64,000 nt of DNA from NCBI RefSeq assembly GCF_947499295.1, contig NZ_CANMNP010000019.1:62001-126000 (forward strand), in the 5' to 3' direction. Of the stretch, positions 56,901 to 63,877 are shown in pieces. The DNA comes from an uncultured Roseibium sp. Lineage in GTDB: Bacteria > Pseudomonadota > Alphaproteobacteria > Rhizobiales > Stappiaceae. The translations under genes and the position numbers were made by a program. Below the pieces are notes generated by a model. That model searched no databases, was not told where the DNA came from, and saw nothing but the letters and a program-made list of their open reading frames with translations. Each line of letters starts with the position of its first letter. Position 1 is the stretch's first letter.

Positions 56901-58539
56901 GCGAGGCGAAGGCGTTGATGTCGTTCTGAATTCTCTCTTCGGTGAAGCGATGGAACGCAGCATCGAAGTCCTGAAACCGTTTGGACGTTTTCTGGAACTT
57001 GGAAAACGAGACTATTACAGTAACACGCGCATCGGCCTTCGGCCGTTCAGGCAGAACCTAACCTACTTTGGCATTGACGCCGACCAGCTTCTGACACGGC
57101 AACCTCAATTGGCAGTCGACCTTTTTGTGAAATTGGTCGAGTTGTTCGAAGATGGGATTCTCAAGCCGCTCCCTCACCGCGTATTCGAAGCATCAGACGC
57201 AGTCGACGCATTCCGTCTCATGCAACAGGCCGGGCATATCGGAAAAATCGTGATCCGTCCTCCGCAGGTTCCAGAGGCTGTCCCCTCCCAATCTGTCGTT
57301 GAGTTTGATAGCGACGCTGTTTACCTAATTGCTGGGGGTTTCGGTGGCTTCGGTGCGGCCCTTTTGCACCGACTTGCAGATCATGGCGCCAAAAATCTCG
57401 TCGTTCTTAGCCGCCGCGGCGCGACCAGTGATGATGCCAAGGCAGTTATTGGTGAACTTGAGGATCGCAACGTTTCCATTCATGGAATTGCTTGCGACAT
57501 CACCGATGAGGATACTGTCAGGGCTGCTCTCCGAGAAGTCCGTACTGGCGGAAAACCAATCAAAGGCGTCTTCCACACCGCGATGGTACTTAACGACGTC
57601 TTGCTCGCAAACATGGATCATGACGGTCTTACACGCGTCCTCGCACCCAAAATTCGCGGCGCCGAGCTTCTTGACCGGTTTACAGCAGACGATCCTCTTG
57701 ACCATTTTGTCCTGTATTCTTCTGCAACAACGCTTGTCGGAAATCCAGGACAGGCGAATTATGTCGCTGCAAACGGTTATTTGGAAGGTTTGGCACGTCG
57801 CAGACGTGCGGAAGGCAAGCCCGGGCTGGCGGTAGCCTGGGGCGCAATATCCGACGCAGGGTATCTGGCTCGAAATGAAGACGTCAACGAGATGCTGTCT
57901 CGCAAACTCGGCCGTCATGCACTGACTGCCAAGGAGGCACTTGACGGCCTTATGTCTTTGCTTGCCCAGTCAGCGACCGATGACGTCGCACAGGCTTCTC
58001 TCGGTTTTGCGCGGATTGATTGGCAAGCTGCGCGCAAAGACCTAACGCTGGTCGGAACACCGCTGGTCAGCCTACTTGGACTTGGCGACGAAGACGACGC
58101 CGGTGCTGATGGGGTGATCAATCTGGCAGAAATGCTTGAAGGCATGGATCAAGTCACGGCCGCGCAGACCGTCGCCAAGTTGCTTTCGGCTGAAATCGGG
58201 AAAATCTTGAGGATTGCACCTGAAGAGATTGATCCCCATAAGCCCCTGTCTGATATCGGAATGGATTCATTGATGGCGCTGGAGCTGCGCATGAGCGCTG
58301 AACGGCAGTTGGGTATCGATATTCCGCTTATGTCTCTTGCCAATGGTGCTACGCTCATAGATCTGTCCGGTCGGGTTGCCAACCGGGTACTCGGCGAGGA
58401 AAATACAACTGGCATCTCAGACGAGACCCAACAGCTTGCAAGCCTGCACATGGACGACGAACGACCGGAAACAGAAGATCTTTCAGACGTTGCAGCAGAA
58501 GTTGAAAACAAAAGCCGGGAACTTGGTTCTTTCCTTTAA
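50914..58539 (+). CDS. rkpA: RkpA-like reducing type I polyketide/fatty acid synthase (KS-AT-DH-psiMT-ER-KR-ACP)
   Basis: A single 2541-residue multienzyme that should build a reduced acyl chain on its own carrier domain. KS: Cys176 (DTACSSS), His311 (EAHGTGT), His349 (NVGHLE). AT: GHSVGE with Ser627 and YPFHS at about 728-732, a malonyl-type pattern. DH: His932 in HKVEDSVVFP and Asp1095 in DAGFH. Between about 1180 and 1790 lies a region with a Rossmann-like LLVGATGALAAN (near 1390) resembling a decayed methyltransferase plus structural KR. ER: HGGAGGVG from 1938. KR: GGFGGFG near 2141, Ser2270, Tyr2283. ACP: Ser2452 in GMDSLMALEL. No thioesterase. GTG start. Size and gene order match Sinorhizobium RkpA of K-antigen synthesis. 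Confidence 0.93.
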   Translation: MASLTSNINILGYSTRLPGANDSGEFWSLLKNGECAVSSVSPERWPLTRFSHPSQSTSGKTYTFAAGQLDDVWGFDPSFFGISPREAVQMDPQQRLLLQLVWEALEHANMRPSDLAGSNTGVYVGASSLDYHHRFLVDPAMADMQFMTGNTLSIVSNRISYIYDLRGPSFTVDTACSSSIVALHEAVSAIESGQIDTAIVCGVSLLLSPFAFVGFSRATMLSPTGLCQAFDANGDGYVRSEGGAVLVLRADRAGIPEGAKSHGKLLATGINADGRTVGLSLPSPYAQADLLREIYEGLEIDPSELAFVEAHGTGTRVGDPAEADALGKVIGQKRSDVLPIGSVKTNVGHLEPVSGLIGFLKSVMALREDLFPKSLHFNTPNPDIPFDELNLKVAGEAISLERNGKRRLAGINSFGFGGTNAHAVIGDADPLPGKGKKKSKQTPAAEAPLVVSARSKEALQQLAGRYLDYLANEPNESVEDLISTSVHARDLLSERLVVLGKTKSEKVDALRAFAEDGNENDNLIAGSIIKPDAKVGFVFSGNGSQWAGMGQEAYQADVSFRNSFDKVDKIFMGLSGWSLVTTLFAEDLESDLERSEVAQPLLFAIQVAIVEALRDRGIEASGTTGHSVGEVAAAWCAGALDLKQAVKVIRARSSEQEVVRDLGSMGALLLPAEKAVEAIKESGLPRLELAADNSPRSVTISGDSESLDAFAKFARKKKWAMRKLNLAYPFHSALVDPIEKPLLAALKGLKPSPAALPFYSTVTPELPDTKVSAEYWWKNVRQPVKFATAIENMAADDFSVLVEIGPKAVLGTYVNDVLRAKGKKAKFLETLKEPSKNSEARETNPIDRIAASILANGGVTVLEKYVGPKPALMRPLPSYPWQNSDYRPENSPEHIDFMFGQNWPLLGHRLRKDTAEWFNHIDSGSLPFLQDHKVEDSVVFPAAGYIEMSLRAALRWTKGEIIELRDFDIVRPLVIEGDEVWETQVRISSDDSVVEILSRPRLSDNDWSLNARGTFITPSTSSRTPWLKTGEQSISQLGHDELYKITETFGLNYGPAFRRADKVIKHSDKTATVSLLGQDATVEPLSFALCPTLVDAGFHGLFALLDGVEDIPQNTSFLPIRLGTLRLLAPDSKPTSVRIEVTKASPRSIEASFEFLDADGLTVARLIKSRFKAVTLGQDFQPDDLVYRQIASILPESDRTSPLEQTFKGISALAADLGLAGSDDEELDDSRVLIEAFGRTIAHQTLFNKFGSRIVRVPDLMASGELHETSGPLACTLFLWLCESELCNETESGFNLKNPEEYPSPAELLQALTDGGGEHIAEAALLARLWTGLETILSDGLEDTASKLYSSSLFEAYKASSPGKRALTAALQVSALKFVETWPKDQVLRILLVGATGALAANLDTVLDPTHMALTVTDATTAQVGRGERLWQGSPTTEFVEPSEADFKFDNHFDLILFDTSLADIDSETLKLFARSALTNGVVLAAEALPQPLTDLIMGVGSSWWDDTATAEFPVTKQLNDWAKPLEAAGFRMVESVPLKSTQIEADLIAARAPSTGSDEVTENDAAASDTQDFQKSYLLLTDADGTSHRLAEGLKSCLERNGHKATLLVPGEITEELGEDIWSASLDADKLSASADAALNKLLFDHQGRVVHLLGAYADDTDALKSVDTRAYSLMALLKALGPNSGEFTLVSPAGAQDIAGGKAAVPSQAGIWAFGRVVMNEYPDANLKLIDVSPDLEPGIAAARVADEILIENCEREIVLNSETRSGIRILRGGVLPETTLPDGARPSMRLDIQRQGSLDQLNWQAVERKPLQGNDVEIAVDASGLNFRDVMWALGLLPEEALEDGFAGPTLGMECCGHVVGCGPDVTRFKPGDKVITFAPACFATHVTVAEAGCAPMPRTVSAEEAATIPVTFLTAYYALVHLAELSEDDTVLIHGGAGGVGLAALQIAKWRGAKIIATAGSEDKRNTLALLGADVVLDSRSLAFVDAVMEETRGEGVDVVLNSLFGEAMERSIEVLKPFGRFLELGKRDYYSNTRIGLRPFRQNLTYFGIDADQLLTRQPQLAVDLFVKLVELFEDGILKPLPHRVFEASDAVDAFRLMQQAGHIGKIVIRPPQVPEAVPSQSVVEFDSDAVYLIAGGFGGFGAALLHRLADHGAKNLVVLSRRGATSDDAKAVIGELEDRNVSIHGIACDITDEDTVRAALREVRTGGKPIKGVFHTAMVLNDVLLANMDHDGLTRVLAPKIRGAELLDRFTADDPLDHFVLYSSATTLVGNPGQANYVAANGYLEGLARRRRAEGKPGLAVAWGAISDAGYLARNEDVNEMLSRKLGRHALTAKEALDGLMSLLAQSATDDVAQASLGFARIDWQAARKDLTLVGTPLVSLLGLGDEDDAGADGVINLAEMLEGMDQVTAAQTVAKLLSAEIGKILRIAPEEIDPHKPLSDIGMDSLMALELRMSAERQLGIDIPLMSLANGATLIDLSGRVANRVLGEENTTGISDETQQLASLHMDDERPETEDLSDVAAEVENKSRELGSFL

Positions 58540-58563
58540 CCGGCAATATTAAGGAATACCGGA

Positions 58564-59922
58564 ATGGGCGCAGACGATCGTGCCAAGCTAATGGACAGCT
58601 TGAAAGCAAACCGACGCTCCGCAAGGGGACGCGCCTCAGACGCCCCAGCCCACAAGAAGCCGGTGGCACCAAAGCGCAAGGTCTACGACTTTAAGGAAAT
58701 GCCGCAGATCAAGCAGCTGCAGATGCACAAGGCAGCTGCTGACATGATGGGCATTGAAAACCCCTTTTTCAGACCACACGACGGATTGGCGTCCGGCACC
58801 AGCTTAATTGAAGGCAACAACTATGATAACTTTGCCTCTTACAATTACATCGGTTTGAACGGTCATCCAAAGGTGAATGCGGCTGCGACCGCGGCAGTTG
58901 CACACTTTGGAACGAGTGTTTCAGCCAGCCGGATCGTTGCTGGCGAGCGACCATTCCACGCTGAACTCGAAGCTATTCTTGCACGCATTCACGGTGTTGA
59001 ATCTTCGGTGGTGATGGTGTCGGGCCACGCAACCAATGTAACCACGATCGGTCACCTGATGCACAAGGGCGACCTGATCTTGACAGACTCCTTCGTGCAC
59101 AACTCGATTGCCGAAGGCGCCAGGCTCTCCGGCGCCACGCGTATGAATTTCCCGCATGACAACCTTGATGCGTTGGAAAAACTTTTGGCTGATCACAGGC
59201 ACAAATTCGACAAAGTGCTGGTGATCGTCGAAGGCCTTTATTCAATGGATGGAGACTTTCCGGACCTCAAACGCGTCATTGCGCTGAAACAGGCGTATGA
59301 TGCCTGGCTTATGGTCGATGAGGCCCATTCTATCGGTGTTTTAGGAAAAACCGGCAGAGGCATTTCAGAGCACTTTGACATCGACCCGAATGAGGTCGAA
59401 ATCTGGATGGGAACGCTCAGCAAAACTTTTTCGTCTTGCGGCGGATATATTGCTGGCTCGAAAGTCCTTTGCGACTATCTGAAAGTCTCAGCACCCGGTT
59501 TTGTTTTTTCAGTCGGAATGTCGGCTGCGCTGGCAGGAGCTGCTATCGCTTCAGCTGAATTGATGCTTCAGGAGCCTGAGCGCGTAACAAAACTTCAGAA
59601 AAACGGGTCACTTTTCTTAAAACTTGCAAAAGAAGCGGGCCTCAACACCGGGCCGAGTGCCGGCTATGCCGTGGTACCTGTGATCGTCGGCGATTCTGCG
59701 AGCGCAGCAACGCTCTCCAACCGATTGCTAGCAAGGGGAATAAACGCACTTCCGATCATCTTCCCAGCGGTTCCAGAAAAGTCAGCGCGCATTCGTTTTT
59801 TCATTACGAGCGAGCATACGTCTGAACAAATCGAGCGAGCGGTTCAAGCAACTGTCGAAGAACTTGACGCCATGCGTTCAGATGGCACCGCTGTCGACAG
59901 GCTCATCAAAGCAACCAGATAA
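58564..59922 (+). CDS. rkpG: RkpG-like alpha-oxoamine synthase (PLP-dependent)
   Basis: A 452-residue enzyme of the 8-amino-7-oxononanoate synthase/serine palmitoyltransferase family. Such enzymes join an acyl thioester to an amino acid with loss of CO2. PLP Lys287 lies in GTLSKTFSSCGGYIAGS; VDEAHSIGVLG carries the cofactor Asp and His; FASYNYIGLNGHPKV is the substrate-entry segment. About 60 basic residues (KANRRSARGRASDAPAHKKP) precede the catalytic domain, unlike BioF. AAGGA is 8 nt before the ATG and the gene starts 24 nt after rkpA, so it likely offloads the chain from the RkpA carrier domain. The amino acid used (Ser, Ala or Gly) is unknown. Confidence 0.92.
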   Translation: MGADDRAKLMDSLKANRRSARGRASDAPAHKKPVAPKRKVYDFKEMPQIKQLQMHKAAADMMGIENPFFRPHDGLASGTSLIEGNNYDNFASYNYIGLNGHPKVNAAATAAVAHFGTSVSASRIVAGERPFHAELEAILARIHGVESSVVMVSGHATNVTTIGHLMHKGDLILTDSFVHNSIAEGARLSGATRMNFPHDNLDALEKLLADHRHKFDKVLVIVEGLYSMDGDFPDLKRVIALKQAYDAWLMVDEAHSIGVLGKTGRGISEHFDIDPNEVEIWMGTLSKTFSSCGGYIAGSKVLCDYLKVSAPGFVFSVGMSAALAGAAIASAELMLQEPERVTKLQKNGSLFLKLAKEAGLNTGPSAGYAVVPVIVGDSASAATLSNRLLARGINALPIIFPAVPEKSARIRFFITSEHTSEQIERAVQATVEELDAMRSDGTAVDRLIKATR

Positions 59923-59962
59923 CAGATTGATCCACTTCAACCCGCAGCTCTTGATAAATTTC

Positions 59963-59987
59963 GGGCTCGATCGCTAAGAGCCCTTTT
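59963..59987 (+). terminator. Rho-independent terminator of rkpA-rkpG
   Basis: Stem GGGCTC (59963-59968) and GAGCCC (59978-59983), 9-nt loop, then TTTT. It overlaps the last codons of the converging rkpH gene. Confidence 0.75.
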
Positions 59988-60783
59988 GGTTGAGATATCT
60001 CGGATCTTGTTCAATCTTGGCTTCAAAACCACCAAGGAACAAGTCACCGATCTTTGCCGGCAACAGGTTTTGCAAGCGGATCCCCATAGCCAAAATGAAT
60101 GGAAACGCAAAAAATGCCTGCCGGCGATTTATGGCGCGCCGCATGAGTTGAGCTGCCTTTTCAGCTGATACTTCAAATGGTTTCGACCCTTTGTGACGCG
60201 CGGACATTGGTGAGGTCACAAATCCTGGACAGACAATCGTTACAGAAACACCGAATGGCTTCAGCCAACCGCGCAGCGCATGGCCGTATGCAATGACGGC
60301 TGCCTTGGTCGCGCTGTAAGAAGGCATGTCTGGTAGCGCGCGCATACCTGCAAGTGACGACATCAGCACAATCTGACCTTTTCCACGCTTCTGCAACGCG
60401 CCAACCACGCCCGTTACAGTGTTGACAACGCCCCTGTAATTCACGTCGATTTGCCGATCGCTATCCTGGTCACTTTCTCTCGTTCTGTTGGGGCCAAGAC
60501 CCGCGGTCACACCTGCGTTTGCAATGACAAGATCGATTGGATGACGCTCATCCAGGTCATTCAGAAAGCCATGCAATACCTGGCGATCACGAATATCAAT
60601 CGCAGCAATTTCACCGTCCGAGCCGAGTGCGCGTATTTCTTGCAATAGCGGATGCAATCGCGACTTTTCCCTTGCGATCAGAGCGAGATAGACGTTTTCC
60701 TTGGCGAATTCACGCGCAAGTGCTTGCCCTATGCCACCACTTGCGCCTGTCAAGACGATGACCCTGGCATCCTTTGTTGTCAT
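59974..60783 (-). CDS. rkpH: RkpH-like short-chain dehydrogenase/reductase
   Basis: NAD(P)-dependent SDR of 269 residues. The cofactor motif TGASGGIGQALA is near residue 13, ANAGV near 90, Ser in LMSSLAG and the catalytic YSATK follow. The C-terminus is hydrophobic then basic (FFAFPFILAMGIRLQNLLP), suggesting membrane association, as in 3-ketosphinganine-type reductases. By context it may reduce the keto group of the RkpG product. It is the last gene of kpsS-kpsC-rkpH (29 nt after kpsC) and converges on rkpG. AAGGA precedes the ATG. Confidence 0.88.
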   Translation of the reverse strand: MTTKDARVIVLTGASGGIGQALAREFAKENVYLALIAREKSRLHPLLQEIRALGSDGEIAAIDIRDRQVLHGFLNDLDERHPIDLVIANAGVTAGLGPNRTRESDQDSDRQIDVNYRGVVNTVTGVVGALQKRGKGQIVLMSSLAGMRALPDMPSYSATKAAVIAYGHALRGWLKPFGVSVTIVCPGFVTSPMSARHKGSKPFEVSAEKAAQLMRRAINRRQAFFAFPFILAMGIRLQNLLPAKIGDLFLGGFEAKIEQDPRYLNQKGS

Positions 60784-60812
60784 GCTTCAAAGTCCTTTCA
60801 GGATTGAGTTGC

Positions 60813-62558
60813 TTAGATACCAAGCTTACGCCCAAGCCAGGATGAATGCCGCTTAACTGCAGTTACGATTAGATGTCGACGATCTAGCCGTTGTTCGGAG
60901 AGTCTTGATACCAAATATTCTGGCGTGCATGGCAGTAGCGAAACTGGGTCGATGGTTCGTGAATAGCGTACGATCGCTAAATAGACCAATTCGGGCATGG
61001 ACCGGTTCCGGCCCCGTCCCTCGATTTCCGTCAGATCTTTGGTAAGGCCCCACCCTGCGTAGAATGGCGCGCCGTGAACAGTCACTTCCTTGCTTCTTAA
61101 CAGGGCTTCGAAACCTGAAAGGGAAGAGAACGTCTCCAAGGCATCGACAGCTTCTATCAAATCAACAATGTTGGCAGCTTCGGCAACTTCGTCGGCATAC
61201 TGAAGTGCGACATTCTTCGGTACACGCCCTTTGCGAAGCCCGGTTTCCACATCAGGATGCGGCTTGAATACGAGAAAGGCGTCCGGATTGCGCTCTCGCG
61301 TGAGCTTGAGCAAATCCAGATTGACATTTGGTGTTTTGGCACAATCGATCGTTGCGGACCGGGACTTACGGATTGCGGCGTCATCAGCGACCTGGCCTGG
61401 GATCAGAATTGTCTTTCGATCCTTCGGAAACAGGAACTTCTTGGATTTTCCAAAGTTGTATTTTGAGACGCGCGAAGCCTTGATCAAGGAGACCAGATCA
61501 CGGCCTCGCGCCAATTCGGTTACGGTCAAATTGTAGTTTTTCAGCAAGTCCTCAAGACGGCTTGGTCGAGACGGATCGTAGTAGATTCCAAGATCATCAA
61601 CTGCCAACATCGCGCCGCGGGCAAGTCCTGCTCCCAAACCTACCGACCGCAGAAAGCCGTCCTCAATCCTCGAAAGCGGAATGCTTTTTCTCTCACACTC
61701 TGCTTCAAACTCTTTGTCAGTTCTGCCTGCCCAAGATACGATTTCTCCCCCAGTGGCTATAGCTGCGGAAATCGCCTCTTCTTTGGTTTCGTGAAATTCT
61801 ACCGGCCCGCCTTGCCCAGAGAAAGTTGCTGCAATAGAGGGGTGGTTCCAGTATTGCGCACCGAAGGCATGAACCGGTTTCGCATTTTTTTGCCAATTCG
61901 ATTGGACTAACGCAAATATTTCAAAAGCTTCACGAGATGATATGGGAACTCCCGAATAGGGCGAGAACCAAGCGGTATGACGAATAAAGATCCGGTCCAA
62001 GACTTTGTCCAACGGCACTGCCTCTGTCAGACAGGCACTCGCCAAAGCGTTCCAAAAACCAACTCGGTCAACAGAACCGACGCGACCTGAAAGCAAACTT
62101 TCACATTCAATGCTTTCGCATTCGGTAGCAGCAGTTTCACCAGCAAATTCGCAAGCTAGGTGCTTGGCGCGCCAGTTGCCAACGAACTCAAATTGCATCT
62201 CCTTTTCCCGAAACCCGGCGGAACAGCCTTTCACGAGACCTAGAGCGATCTTGGAAAAAACGTCATCCTCCAGAAGCCAATGGCGCTCGAATGGCAAAAT
62301 GATCAGACTTCCAGGCACTCGCTTGGCATGCAGTGGTGTGGGACCCGCAACAACAAGGAAGTGAGGTGCTTTTACGTCCTGGTCACTCGAATTGTTTCCC
62401 AACAAGGAATTCGTCGAGACTGCATAGACCGGACTTGTCAATTCCGGCCACTGCAGAAAGCCGGTGCTCATAGCCGCTAAAAGCTTGGGTTTGATGTCCT
62501 GTAAATCGGGCGTTACCACCAGCTTCTTTCGTTCTCTTGATTGAAGCCAATTGATCAC
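60813..62558 (-). CDS. kpsC: KpsC-like capsular polysaccharide protein (Kdo-transferase family; RkpJ-like)
   Basis: A 581-residue cytoplasmic protein of the KpsC/LipA family, which in E. coli builds the poly-Kdo linker joining group 2 capsule to its lipid. The recognisable unit spans about 220-530: HAFGAQYWNHPSI, SRIEDGFLRSVGLGAGL (near 300), LGIYYDPSRPSRLEDLL, FKPHPDV and GFEALLRSKEVTVHGAPFYAGWGLT. E. coli KpsC has two such units in about 675 residues; here only one is clear and the first 200 residues are unlike it. Starts with GTG in a 4-nt overlap (GTGA) with the kpsS stop. Related to rhizobial RkpJ. Confidence 0.88.
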   Translation of the reverse strand: MINWLQSRERKKLVVTPDLQDIKPKLLAAMSTGFLQWPELTSPVYAVSTNSLLGNNSSDQDVKAPHFLVVAGPTPLHAKRVPGSLIILPFERHWLLEDDVFSKIALGLVKGCSAGFREKEMQFEFVGNWRAKHLACEFAGETAATECESIECESLLSGRVGSVDRVGFWNALASACLTEAVPLDKVLDRIFIRHTAWFSPYSGVPISSREAFEIFALVQSNWQKNAKPVHAFGAQYWNHPSIAATFSGQGGPVEFHETKEEAISAAIATGGEIVSWAGRTDKEFEAECERKSIPLSRIEDGFLRSVGLGAGLARGAMLAVDDLGIYYDPSRPSRLEDLLKNYNLTVTELARGRDLVSLIKASRVSKYNFGKSKKFLFPKDRKTILIPGQVADDAAIRKSRSATIDCAKTPNVNLDLLKLTRERNPDAFLVFKPHPDVETGLRKGRVPKNVALQYADEVAEAANIVDLIEAVDALETFSSLSGFEALLRSKEVTVHGAPFYAGWGLTKDLTEIEGRGRNRSMPELVYLAIVRYSRTIDPVSLLPCTPEYLVSRLSEQRLDRRHLIVTAVKRHSSWLGRKLGI

Positions 62559-63877
62559 AGGGGTACTCCAAGCTCTCGCGCTCTTTTGAGCCTCGGCGGA
62601 GGGTCAACGAATGCGCCTAGCGGATTTATCTTTCTGTTTGCAATACGAGTGGCGAGATTTTCTGCGGCAATTCGCGTTCCTTCACGATTGTGGATCGATC
62701 CGCGAATTTGTGTTGTTGCAGCCAAAGCCCGGATGTAACAGTCCAGGAGTTCCGGATCGGGCTTTTGCGGCGATTGCCAGAAACTTTCAAGCTCGCCCTG
62801 ATGTGTCAATCCATCAATGTCGTAATGTGCCGGCACCAGCGTTTTAACAGGTAGGCCTGTCTGCAACGCTTCTACACCTGCGGTCGAATTTAATGTCACT
62901 ACGCCTTGCGCTGCTGCGAAAAGATCAGACAATTTCCCACCGTCGAGGAACAGCACTCTTGCTGACAGGCCATGTTGCGCCGCAAGCGACAAGCTCGTTT
63001 CACGCCAGTTTTCAAATCCAACGTCGAGCGGGTGGGTCTTCAAAACGAGCCAGTCATCTTGAGATCCTTTTTTTGCAAAAGACCTGAAAACAACATCGAT
63101 GACATCAGCAAAGCTGTCGTAGGGTGAATGCCTTCGAAGCTGGAAATCTCCTTCCAACTGCAAGGGCAGCAAGAAATAGGATTTTCCGGACCGTCTTAGG
63201 GCGTCAATATCACGCTGTACAGCCCTGTCGCGTTTTCCTTGCGAAATCAGCCTCAATGCGCCTCTTAGATATTCTATGACAGGAGGATATATCGTGTGTT
63301 GCTGGTAGTTCGGGTAGAGAGCCTTTAGGAAGACATTGGTCAGGTTATAGGCCACGTCAGGTCCAGTCTGCAGCCAGAATGAACTTGGATAAAGTGGGCT
63401 TAAATCCACGTCGCCTGCCCTCTTGGCGACCTCGCTAATCTCGTCGGCGTTTACAGGAAAATGACTTAAGGTCGAAAGGCCGTTTCGTTCCAATGTCATC
63501 CAACCCGGGCGCAGAGCTCCCAGTTCAGTCACTGCAACGAAGACGCCTGTTTTCAATGCTTCTTCGATCGCGATTCGATGATAAAGACGCTGATCACCGT
63601 GAAGTACCAGATCAGTAATCTGGTTTTTGCGCAAATACTCGGATATGAAGTCCGGCCAATGTCGCTTGTCAGACTTGAAGCTGGCGCTTCCCTCGCCATG
63701 CCAGTGAAGCCAATCACCGGCGCAAAAGTTCAGTCTGTGAACCCGGAACCCCTTTTTCCTCAAGGCCTCTCCTGCCTGTCGGTAAAAAGGCGACAACGGA
63801 CCTTGTAGAAAGAGGATCGCTCTTCCGGATGGTGGAAGAGACGTCTCGCAACCAGGGTCGTCAGCCGCGCCAGACAT
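62555..63877 (-). CDS. kpsS: KpsS-like capsular polysaccharide protein
   Basis: A 440-residue KpsS-family protein, in E. coli the transferase that adds the first Kdo to the phospholipid anchor of capsule. Blocks: AILFLQGPLSPFYRQAGEAL, HRLNFCAGDWLHW, LVLHGDQRLYHRIAIEEAL, WMTLERNGLS, FLLPLQLEGDFQLRRHSPY, LVLKTHPLDVGFENWR and LNSTAGVEALQTGLPV. Start uncertain: ATG at 63877 or GTG at 63901, neither with a good ribosome site. It overlaps both the kpsC start and, probably, the end of an upstream gene, so the operon continues beyond the window. Confidence 0.87.
   Translation of the reverse strand: MSGAADDPGCETSLPPSGRAILFLQGPLSPFYRQAGEALRKKGFRVHRLNFCAGDWLHWHGEGSASFKSDKRHWPDFISEYLRKNQITDLVLHGDQRLYHRIAIEEALKTGVFVAVTELGALRPGWMTLERNGLSTLSHFPVNADEISEVAKRAGDVDLSPLYPSSFWLQTGPDVAYNLTNVFLKALYPNYQQHTIYPPVIEYLRGALRLISQGKRDRAVQRDIDALRRSGKSYFLLPLQLEGDFQLRRHSPYDSFADVIDVVFRSFAKKGSQDDWLVLKTHPLDVGFENWRETSLSLAAQHGLSARVLFLDGGKLSDLFAAAQGVVTLNSTAGVEALQTGLPVKTLVPAHYDIDGLTHQGELESFWQSPQKPDPELLDCYIRALAATTQIRGSIHNREGTRIAAENLATRIANRKINPLGAFVDPPPRLKRARELGVPL

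Noticed and set aside
57325..57918. 197-codon open frame opposite the KR domain of rkpA
   Set aside because: Antisense to conserved KR motifs; shadow frame.
58564..59922. Calling this gene bioF (biotin synthesis) or cqsA (autoinducer synthesis)
   Set aside because: Family fold fits, but the basic N-terminal extension and the place right after a type I synthase in a capsule locus favour an RkpG role.
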